Assembly: GCA_029953675.1 (NCBI GenBank) | Contig: JAMWBK010000008.1 | Location: 1,335,001-1,399,000 of the forward strand | Length of the DNA stretch: 64,000 nt | DNA from: Rhodosorus marinus | Lineage: Eukaryota; Rhodophyta; Stylonematophyceae; Stylonematales; Stylonemataceae | Reading direction: 5' to 3' | In this document: piece after piece, positions 35,182-44,828 of the stretch | Layout of the letters: every line of letters starts with the position of its first letter | Numbering within the stretch: position 1 is the first letter of the stretch | Position numbers and translations under genes: made by a program | The notes under the pieces: model-generated | Database searches by the model: none | Seen by the model: the letters and a program-made list of their open reading frames with translations, nothing else | What the model was told of the DNA's origin: nothing

Positions 35182-36065
35182 ATGTCAGGATTGGGATCCA
35201 TTTTTCGACAGACGAAATCTGTTTTTAGGAGATGCTACAGTCTGAACGTTCATAATCTGAAGCGGAGATCGGTAATCAAACATCGAGGAAAACTATGCAA
35301 TGTTGAGGAAACTCCAGTTCTTCGGGCGAGGGGCAGAGGTGGTGGCTTGGTAACCCTCTCGCTCCGCGATCTGGTGAACGGCTCGAGATTTCAAGCGACT
35401 TTTAATGGAACTGAGAATGTTGAAGGTTTGTTTCCGAAAAGATTCTTTTGGTGCGATTCTGTTCTGAATCTCGTCTGAGAACCAGCAACTGCTCTTATTC
35501 AAGTTTCCGAGATTACCTGGAGTCACAAGCTCTTTCTCTACTCAGACAGTGATAACGTGGTGCTCATGGATCCCGAAACCTATGACCAGGTAATTCTTGG
35601 TTCCCATCATACCCGCTCCTGTTTGAGCATTATAAATCCCAATGGAGTGCATGAAACTTCCTGTTACATTAGGAGGAAGTTCCAGCTTCGAGAGTGCCCC
35701 ACGTAGAGTTTCTTGCTGCCGATATGAAGATCGACGTTGCTCATTGTGATGGTGAACTAGTCGAGGTACAGATCCCAAGCTATGTGGAGGTCGAAGTGGG
35801 GTAAGTCAGTATCGGGCACAGCCCTTCCGATACGCAGACTCTGGCTGATATATTCTGCTTGTCTTCTTATCCTACTCTCCTCGTCATCCACGAATAATAA
35901 AGGGATGCTCCTGAGATCGACAGGCAATCTACAGCATCTCTGAGCGGCAAACGTGCGATATTGAAGAACGGCGCCCCGCTTAACGTTCCCGCTTTTGTGA
36001 GGAACGGTGACAAAGTCCTGGTCAAGCTACTAGGTGCAAAGCCGGAGTATGTTAGCAGAGCTTGA
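35182..36065 (+). CDS. efp: Elongation factor P, organellar (probably mitochondrial)
   Basis: Exons 35182-35425, 35504-35589, 35673-35800 and 35903-36065 encode 206 residues. After a basic, Arg-rich leader (SIFRQTKSVFRRCYSLN) all three EF-P domains are visible: the KOW-like first domain with LRARGRGGGLVTLSLRDL, the OB domain with FLYSDSDNVVLMDPETYDQ, and the last domain ending ILKNGAPLNVPAFVRNGDK. EF-P relieves ribosome stalling at proline runs. The residue at the tip of the first-domain loop, normally a modified lysine in PGKG, is arginine here (ARGRGG), as remembered for mitochondrial-type homologues. The leader supports mitochondrial targeting, but plastid import cannot be excluded. Confidence 0.88.
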
Positions 36066-36690
36066 TAACGGCCAATACCTCACGGACACCACCCACCCTG
36101 CTTGCAAAATCGTGTTTCAGCTCTGCGAGCTTCTGCAAATAGGTAAGGACTGCGAACCACAGCTTCTCCGCGAGGGAGCCATCGCTGGTAGGGCATTCCC
36201 AAACGATGTAGGACCCAAGCTGGGCAATCCTTCATAGGAAAGCAGTTCGTGTATCAACGGGAGAATGACCGAGTAGGTGCATCAGCACTGGGAAGATGCA
36301 CATTTGCTCACGGTTAGCTGACAGGCGCAGTGCATTCAAATCTTGAAGACTACGCCCGGAACATTGAGAGACAAAATCCACCCAAGGCATTCTGGATTGC
36401 CTTAGTTTGTTCATTCCTTTGTAAATTAGTCCTTCGCCAGCAGTCTACTGTTAAGGTTGCGTCGCAACCACCTCCATGCCCCTCACCAGCACAAAGCACG
36501 AACACGCAGGCAAGACGCAGGTCCTGAGGGTTTTGAATGGTTGGGCTGTACAACTCGAAAACGTTGACCCGTACGGTTTTGCCAATGCCATTCAAGAAGA
36601 TGAACACCTAAAAGCGAATCCACCTCTGAACTTCCCATCTAACGGGTAGCAGAGGAGGGCATCGCACCTTGGTTCGAAGGACAGCTCTCA
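36052..36690 (-). CDS. Uncharacterised multi-exon locus, possible ubiquitin-like start
   Basis: Several coding-like minus-strand pieces can be chained: MRAVLRTK (about 36690), an exon starting VFIFLNGIGKTVRVNVFE after an acceptor at about 36608, NEQTKAIQNALGG, LSANREQMCIFPVLMHLLG, and a last piece EKLWFAVLTYLQKLAEL ending at 36052. The FLNGIGKTVRVNV part recalls the first strands of ubiquitin-like folds. The exact joins are not settled. The last 14 bases would overlap the end of the EF-P gene on the other strand. Confidence 0.3.
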
Positions 36691-37299
36691 TAACTTCCTC
36701 GCCATTTGGGCATGGGACGATACGAAGAGTCTTAAGACGATAACGAGGAGACTAGGACAAGTGTTGGGCAAGTTACGGAGGCAGCAACTCAGCAGATATG
36801 GCGACAACGGATCTTGTCAGCCGAGCACTTGAGAACGACAGACTGTTGAGCACGAACGGATCTGTTGACTAAGCGGACAGAAGTGAGTGCCAATTATTTT
36901 GGTAGGCCTTGGATGTCTCAGTAATGATGTACTTTGGCTTGATGTAGGCAACAACTCTTGCTCGTGAGAACGATAGCCTTGAGCCCCGATTGACATGATC
37001 TGAAACTTGCTTGTGTCAGTGTTCTCATGTCAGTATTTCTTGAGGACTGCGGGAATATGAGGTACATCAGGTATTCCTTTAGAGATCACTTCCGTGGAAA
37101 AGAATGATGCTGGCGTCCTTGGCACGGCTGCAACGAATTCGTCGCACCGTCAGGGGTATGGCGACTTTCATGCTGCTCCTTCGAGCTTCCACTTTCGGGC
37201 TTTGCTAAAGAAGAGGTTGTTTTTTTTTCGGTTTAGAAATTTTTGACCGCTCTATGTGCAGGCTCTCCAGCGATAGATTCGTCTCTGAGCCAGCCAGTT

Positions 37300-39972
37300 A
37301 TGATACGCAGGAGTATGCTCGCAATTTCTACTTCTGCTGCTGCGCTTGATCATTTCGGTTCTCGTCTTGTGTGCGTAGCTGAAAGTATCCGCTTCCTTTT
37401 TCCAGTAATCCGAAGTTTGACGATGACGCGGATCGCGCGTTGGGAGAAGCATGGGAGCTGAAGAGGTCACCTACGGGAAAATATCGAAATGTGCTCAAGT
37501 GGATTGGTCAACAACAAGTGCTTGACGCAGCAGTGCAAAGACTCAAGTCAAGGCAGCTTCTTCGACGAACATCTGGAACGGGTACTGCTATTGACAGGGA
37601 TTGGATGCGTAATGCTCCCCGAGAGATTCGCTCTGGACTGTACAAGTTCACGCCACCCGTAGTAAGTACCGTTCCAACTCCGATGGCAGAAGCAAGGGGT
37701 GGTGCGGCGGAAGAGGAAGTTGTTGGCGTCCACTTTGGGGACCTCGCCGTGCAGGAGGCAGTGTACCTTGCTCTTGAGAGAATCTATGAGGAATACTTTG
37801 TGGACGAGGTGAATTCGCGCCAATGTTTCAGCTGCTCTCCTTGAATCCTGCTGGGATGCTTATTGGAGTCTTCTCGCTTTGCATGTTGCAGCTTCATAGC
37901 TTTCGAGATGGACGAGGAGCACACTCCGCGATTCGACAGCTCAAATATCTTTGGAAGGGCTGCAAGTACTTTGTACACATAGAAATCGACAGTCTATATT
38001 CAAGTATGGACATGGACGTGTTAGGACGTCTCCTCCACGAGTTCATCGAAGACAAGAAATTTGTAGAGCACGTATGTACGGCTTTTGCCTTGTCACTTCC
38101 TGGAAGAAACCCAAAGAGAAATGTGCTGGCGCCAATCCTTTCCAATATTTATCTGCGAGAATTGGATATGGTGGTTAAGGTGAGCCATCGATCGAGACAT
38201 GTGAACGGGCGTGAGACGAGTTCTACCCGCGCATGTCGCCGCTAGTTGTCCTCCTTCTTATCACCGATCGTTCGGGTCACAACTTCCACAGGAGATGCAG
38301 GATGAGCACAATTGTGATAAGCTACGTCGTCGTCACCTCCTGAACGGTCTGCAAGATGCTCATGATCCCAACTATGTTAAGATCAACTATATCCGGTACG
38401 CTGATGATTTCCTGGTGGGTTTCTCGGGTCCGGATGAGATTCTTGAAGATCTTTTGCTGCGCATACGACGGTGCCTATCGAGAAGACTCAACCTTCGGTA
38501 CTCGGAGCCGAAGGTGGAACTTGCACATACAAAAGTGGTCAGTTTTCTCGGGTTTCTCATCGGCTTTGACCACCCGCGCACCATGGTAGGCGGTGATTCT
38601 TCAGCTTTTGTTTGAGCGCTGTTCGAACGGCAAACCATTGGGGGCCAGCAAGGCACGCTTCCTTGTACTCAAACTCAAATAGTTGCTTTCGTTTGCTTGA
38701 CGTCGACAGACGCAAGATGCTCATAGTGAAGACAAACGCATCCGGAAAGCTCGTGAGCAGGTTAGGGATAGATGGGAGAGCCTCCAGATGGCAATAGTCA
38801 GAAATGGCACGGATTGGCTGACAACCGGATTGAAGAAGGAACGCTTGAAATGGGCGTCCTATGCGGCAGCCAAGGTTGGATTCTTGAGGGCGCTTAAGAC
38901 CGAACTGAGGGACCTTCCACACGAGTTCATTCAGAAGTACGTTGACCATCATGAATTCTTGGAAACGATGCGCTCAGTTCATCTCGCATCGAACTCAAAA
39001 CCGATGCGATGCTTTTTGCCGTCTGTTTTGTCGAATTGAGCAGGTTCAGACATGGTCCCGAATATAGAAAACAGATAACCGACCGTATATTGGAGGAAAT
39101 TGCTTTGAATCGTATGCCGAGAGAGGTTTCAGAGTCGATTCGAAATCTCAAGGATGTCCTCATACGCAATACTACTCCCAAGCGTGAACATCCGAAGCTG
39201 AAGAGACTTCCGGAACCTGAACGTCCGGCAGAACCAGAGGGACAGTATTACACGCCTAGCATTCGGGTGAGGGACTTGTATTCGCCTTCTCTCTGTAGAA
39301 GCATATTCTCGTGTCTAAATCAAGTCTAACAAGTTCCCGGTGTTCCGTGAAAATCAGATCATGGCTCCTTTGGAGGCGATTGTCGAGAAACTGCGTTCGG
39401 AGTCAATCACTTACCATTTTTCTGACCAACCTTCTGCGTCGGATGTGGTCGATTACTTGGACGATGAAAGCATGATTCGATGGTATCGTGCTGTGGGCCG
39501 CCAACTTTTGGAATACTACGCTGTAGCGGATAATCTTGAGAAGGTACGAACACATGAGATCCAAGACCCAAACCCGACATGCTCTATAGCACCTTGAAGG
39601 TGTTTTCTCTTTTCCAGAGCCAGAGAAAAGGGCTTAAATTGGCGCTCCCTTCGTTTTCCGAAGGTGCAAAAGATCGTCCACTATACGCTGCGAAGGAGTG
39701 CGCAGAAAACGCTTGCAATCAAACATCGGACTACTCCGATGGCGGTCTCCTCGCGGCTAGGTGCTGACTTGACATTGCGCGACAGAGATGGAAGTGTCAT
39801 TACCAGTTTCCTATCGTACAACGAGGTGATGGGCGTGGATACAAGATTCAATCCTCTAATGGTTCACCCAGACCAGGCATTCTTTGCTCTCACGAATCGG
39901 TCAAGTTTCCTTATGAAGGTTGACGCCGAGATCCTGGCAAACCAGACGGAAGAAGAGCAACGAGGTTCTTAG
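37300..39972 (+). CDS. Nuclear-encoded group II intron maturase/reverse transcriptase
   Basis: Eight exons (37300-37370, 37406-37808, 37892-38179, 38292-38585, 38710-38936, 39050-39266, 39334-39543, 39664-39972) give 672 residues. The first 25 residues (MIRRSMLAISTSAAALDHFGSR) look like a mitochondrial presequence. The reverse transcriptase domain shows GTGTAIDRDWM, FRDGRGAHSAIRQLK, HIEIDSLYSSMD, APILSNIYLRELD and the catalytic YADD (290-293) in YIRYADDFLVGF. The maturase domain X follows (WYRAVGRQLLEYYAVADNLEK, VHYTLRRSAQKTLAIKH). The PQG motif before the SNIYL block is absent. No endonuclease domain was seen. Spliceosomal introns and the presequence show a nuclear gene acting in an organelle, presumably splicing group II introns there, like plant nMATs. 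Confidence 0.85.
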
Positions 39973-40888
39973 CGTGTGAGCCGCCAGGACGGTGCACAGC
40001 GCTGGGAGATAATAATCAAATGTAAAACTAACGAAGCTAATGCGGAACTACGGTGCATAGCCGAAAACATCTCATCAACCAAGTCATCTCGTCCTTTTTT
40101 GAACCCGCTGGCAATCCGAGGACGCGTCTCAATTGCAAACGGGAGGAACACCACTAGACCCCTAGTAGCTAAAATGACAGCCTATCGATCTCTTGCGCGA
40201 CCGTCCACCCTGTCAGGAACGCAGCATCTTCCGATGGACCACGACCGATGAGAGCACAGCGCCTTCTTCAGCCGGGCGACAATGGGTCGGGGTGAGATGT
40301 TATTCAGAACTTAACCGAGCGCAAGGACGATGAATTTGTACAGCCCAACCGCCGTGGTGCCCACATAGCCTCCTCTCACGTCGAACAGAGCTCCTTGACG
40401 AGATAAAATATTATTAACTCCGCTTAGTCAGCCTCTGCTGTTTCAAATCTGCGCCATTCAAAGCGTATTTAGTATTTGCTCACACTACTCGTAGAAGAAC
40501 AGAACGACTCGCTCACGACGAATCCATTCCATCTGAAGTCATGCTACAGATCAACGTTCTCATGACTGCAAGTAGAGATAACGGCTTGCCCTGTCGCTTT
40601 GACGAAGTCTGTGCTGATGTTTTCATTGCTGAACGCGAACCTTCAAGCCTGTGATGAAACCTGTCCTTTTGGAGCTCGCTTTGATGTCAACGACGGTAAT
40701 CAACGCTCTGCTGTGAACCCAAAGACAGGGACTGAAGAAGCGAGTGGCTCTTCTTTCAGGGTGGTTTATAGACTAGGCGTCCAAGCTAAAGATCATGAGG
40801 CCAGAGGTCTTGACGACTTCATCGTCGTTGAGAGCGTACTAGCAGGAGTGATTTGATTTGGGAGTGGTGGTGTGATCGTATCGTCGGG
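39973..40888. other. Intergenic, no clear gene
   Basis: Short ORFs on both strands (plus 39976-40251 and 40599-40856, minus 40154-39969) lack recognisable domains and splice-supported extensions. Confidence 0.4.
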
Positions 40889-41704
40889 ATGGAGAACAGT
40901 AAATCCCACAAGGCTCAAGATCCCAGCGTGTTACGCGGGGCCGCCTATGGTTCCTGTGCGGGGGTGCTTACGGGTATAGCAAACGCAATTATGATGTACA
41001 GGAACCCGAAGTTGCCCAACCCCGACATAGCGAAGACAAAATGGCAGAGACTCTGGGCTTTCCTGATGGTTGAAATCATTGCCAGAGGGGCTAGAGGATT
41101 AGTTGGTGGTGCAGGTTACGTGGCCGCGCTCAACAAGGCGAATCACCTTAGACCATCCGCGCCGCTCAGGGAGAACAGCGCGATAGCCGGATCGGTAGCT
41201 GGATTCGGGATTGTGGCTTTATTCAGCAGGTAAGAGGTTGCCTTTAAATCTGACCTGTGAGAATATCAAGTGCCCTCAAAACTAGTCACAAGTTCTGATC
41301 TCGCCTTTGATTGGGTTTCTTGTCATTGTGTTATAGAGGCTATGCCCTCCAGCTTGCTACTACCGCCATGGCATCCGCAGCTACGCTTGGTGCTCTTGGA
41401 TATGGAGGTGGATACGCTCAGGAACAAATGTATCGAAGACAGACAAGCGTAAAAAGGTTTGAACGAGGAGGCACATTTATGGACGGGTAAGAAAGAACAC
41501 CGCATGCAACAAGAGAGCCAGGCACACGTGTCTCCTCCAGAGGAAAGAGCAACCACGATTTGGGGCCTGACATGCGAGTTGCACCTCTTGTTCCGCTGCT
41601 GAAATCCTAGGGGTTGGGTAGATGGTTCGGACATGAGGAAAAAGCGATATAGACTCGACTATTTGAACCCGGATAAGTCTAATCGTGGCGAAGGCGAAGG
41701 CTGA
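40889..41704 (+). CDS. Small glycine/alanine-rich membrane protein, possibly Tim17-like
   Basis: Exons 40889-41229, 41337-41486 and 41611-41704 join at phases 2 and 2 and give 194 residues. Three or four hydrophobic Gly/Ala-rich segments are visible (AAYGSCAGVLTGIANAI, ARGLVGGAGYVAAL, IAGSVAGFGIVALF, ASAATLGALGYGGG), ending in a charged tail (MRKKRYRLDYLNPDK). The pattern recalls Tim17/22/23 (PRAT) proteins of mitochondria and plastids, but the diagnostic motif is not clear. The gene model is good; the function is a guess. Confidence 0.6.
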
Positions 41705-42093
41705 GGAAGTTCCGTAAGAGGAACAACACCACCACATAGGACCAGAACGAGAGGGAGAACGCGACTCGAGGCAGGGATAATGACACTGAAAGGGCAGGGG
41801 GTGATAGACAAAATGCGAAGAGCGGGACTATTCTCGTCAGTTAATTGGGCTTACCAGCATTGAGTTTTGCTAAATAGCGCTGGCGTGCAACGAAGGAAAA
41901 GAGTCATCAGCTCCGATCAAGTCAGGATGCGAGGTTAAATAGTTTCAAGTGAAAAGCTACTATTGAAGGTGACATGGAAGTCTCTTGTGTGATTTTGCAA
42001 ACGATCAATTTGATGTCGACGTCAGTCGGATAAAACCTACTTATCACTTCGCTTAGATTCCGGCGGGACTATGCACATGCAAAGATACGGTCT

Positions 42094-43472
42094 TTGCAGG
42101 TCTTCTGGCATCCGTTCTACCGCAAAGCCGCGCATTGCTACTTTTCTCAAGACGGTGGTTCGAACTCAAGGAAACCCGGAGCCCGAGATTGCCAATTCCG
42201 AAATCTAGCTAGGCACTGCAGCACACTTGCTCGTTCCTTCCCCGTTGCCTCTTGCGCGGAGCATGTGTACAGGAATGCTTATAAGCGGTACCTCTCATAT
42301 TCATCAACGCCTTCTGCGTCTGCTTCTTCAGAGTACGAATGCTAATACTGAAAAAGCGGAGGAAACTGGTGCCTTCCCACTGGGAGGAGTGTTACGACCT
42401 AGATCAATCGCAGATGAGACGTCCCTGGTCTTTCAGGACCTCCAAGGCGACTTTTTTGGTTGTGCCGCAAGAGAGTGCTCCCCATTTGTCCACAATTATC
42501 CTTGTCCACTCTGCTGAAAAGCCATTAAGAATGCGCGCGCTCAGGAGGAAAGGGCTTTGGGTTTTTGTTCTGTCGGTCGCTGATGACAGCGCGTGCTCGA
42601 AGGGAGGCTGGGTCTCTGGGGGTACCGCTTTGTGAAAAAACTGCTGGCATTGCTCTTCAGCATCTGGACCTGGAAGAGCTCCTTCGCGTTGCACACGGTG
42701 CGAAAAGAAAACTGAAACGAACTCAGGAACCCGGCGGCGGCCAAGCGGGACCTTTCCGGAGCCTGGGAAAGCCGATCGAGACCACTGCAGAGTTTGTTGA
42801 AGTGTACAGCACCAACGGAACAGTTGTGAGCTGCCGAGTTGGTATCGCCTGTTGGGACTCAGCGGGTATCCTAATCTTGCCAAAGTATGATGCTGTGAGG
42901 TGACAAGCACTCGGATGTTGTTTACTTCGTTCGAGAGCTAGCTAACCCTCTCAATCTTTTCCTGTCCCCTTGCGGGTGCGGTCCATTTTAGATGGATGCG
43001 CGAAGTTGAACACTCGAGGGCTGTAACATCAAGGGTCGTGATCTCTACGGCTTGCCAAATGACTACTGCCCGTAGAGCAAGTGGCCGTCTTCGGGCTCGA
43101 ACTCGCCACATTGTCCAGCGGAGGAAATATCGCCGAAAAGCTGCTTAGTTTTCTCAATTCCTTCGAGGTTTTTGAACGAGCCCGAAGCACAATGGACGGG
43201 CTGAGCAAGAAATGTATTAATCAGAAGCTGCTTGAATTCTGCAAGGATGAGGAGCTTCGGGAGCTAGAGTCTGCCACAGTTGTACCAGACGCTGGAATGG
43301 TAAAAAGGCCACGCGTTCCAAAGAATCCTATAGAATCTGCGTGCTGAACTTGTTTCTCTGTTGCGTTCAAACTGTTGCGGACGTTGTACTCATGCATTCT
43401 GCAGGACGATGAGCAGCCGTCTTGGTTCAAAAATCTCTTGCAGATGCTAACTCCACATCCAGCTGGACCCTA
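42094..43472 (+). CDS. Uncharacterised multi-exon gene
   Basis: Coding-like plus-strand pieces: VFWHPFYRKAAHCYF after an acceptor at about 42099, KLVPSHWEECYDLDQ at 42365 on, ALQHLDLEELLRVAHGAKR to KYDA at 42897 (donor GTGAGG), GGNIAEKLLSFLNSFEVF in 43081-43300 (donor GTAAAA), and a last exon DDEQPSWFKNLLQMLTPHP ending at 43472. No family was recognised and the early joins need very short introns, so boundaries are approximate. Confidence 0.35.
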
Positions 43473-43479
43473 ACCGAAC

Positions 43480-44286
43480 GTGCTCAGCCATATCCATCAC
43501 GGCGAAAGGTGTTTTAGGAGCGTCATTACCGGATCAGAATCACCAGAAACGGGCAAGCGACTAGCAGAGGACGACCACATACTATTCAGAAGTTTAGGAA
43601 TACGGAGAGAGCCAGTTCTGGACACGACGAGGGCAAAATGTACAGCTAGGGTAAAATTGCGACAACCACAAAAAAAATCATCAGTTCCTTTTCGGGCAAA
43701 AAAGGAAAGACTGCAAAGACCGATAGTAGTCACTCCTGAACACATCGCCTCCTTGTTTCTTCGAAAAGGTGACGTGGAGGGCGTGGTCCACATGGAGCTG
43801 CACCGATCAGCAACGAGAGGGTAGTCTTGGCACTGGAGTTTAAATCGACGCAAAAGCACTGCCAACAATTCGATTGTTCGCTTGCAACCGATGGGGTAAA
43901 CCCACTTGCGGAGAGCTTCCAGGACATTCTAAATATCATGAAGCGACCCGACGTTCTGATCGGACCTCTCCTTCAGGATCTTGCCAACCTCGAATTTCGC
44001 CGTAGACAAAATTTGCTATGGAGAAATTCGCTCGTCATTGAAGCCACTCCGTTCGGGTGAGCAGATGTAGAGGCCAAATCCCCTCGTTAGCCTGGATGAC
44101 CTCTGAGCCGACGCTCGGTGACAATTTCTCCTGTTCTGGGGGTGGGGTTTGTTACTCGTTTGAACCCACAGGTATGCTGCAGGGCCGTACGAAGACATGG
44201 CAAATGCTTTCGGAGTGAGCTACGTTCGAATGTATGCAAAACTGGCAAGAGAGGAGTTCATTTCCTGTCTACACGGTAAAATGTAA
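43480..44286 (+). CDS. Uncharacterised multi-exon gene
   Basis: Frames include a basic part (QKKSSVPFRAKKERLQR) leading to VTPEHIASLFLRKGDVEG, then FQDILNIMKRPDVLIGPLL and FRRRQNLLWRNSLV ending in a GTGAGC donor at about 44059. After an acceptor at about 44171 comes YAAGPYEDMANAFG. Their order and phases are compatible with one gene. No domain was recognised and the stop at 44286 is only one option. Confidence 0.3.
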
Positions 44287-44828
44287 GGGGAAGACCTTCA
44301 GGAGTATGCCGCAGAATCCATCATCGCCGGGAATCAAGCAGCGGCCTAGCCCAACGCAGTGTTCGCTCCCAAAGGCGCATATGGAGCTCACTCCAAGGCT
44401 TGCCTGGCTTTGCAAAGAGTCGAACTTGCCACCGATGCAATCGCGAATGTAACCATGAGCTTCGCAACAAAGGGATGTGTGAAGAAGTAACAGCAAAATC
44501 CTTGATGACGCTCGATGATCTCGGCCCAGGAAGGACTTTCGACTCTCTCGACACCGAAAACGAATTCTTCTTCCCCTTCTCTCTCGTTTGGCTGTTCATC
44601 TCCGCCTCTGCTGCGATATCTAAATATCTATCTATATACATTCTATACATACATATACATATATAATATATTGCTTTTTTTTTATCCCACCACCTGGACG
44701 GGCGACCGCAACCTTGTGCATCAATGATTGCAAACTGAACCTTTGGCAACCTGACCAAGCAGGCACTGCAAATTGGGAGCGACTCTCTTCAGCAAAACTC
44801 TGCTCGAAGTAGGCCATACTCTGAGTAA

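Noticed and set aside
37300-39972. A complete mobile group II intron
   Set aside because: I saw no ribozyme domain V-like hairpin around the ORF, and the ORF is split by spliceosomal introns, so this is a host gene and not a mobile intron.
42404-42910. 168-codon minus-strand ORF
   Set aside because: No ATG-supported conserved protein, composition of an antisense frame; the plus strand has splice-compatible coding pieces here.
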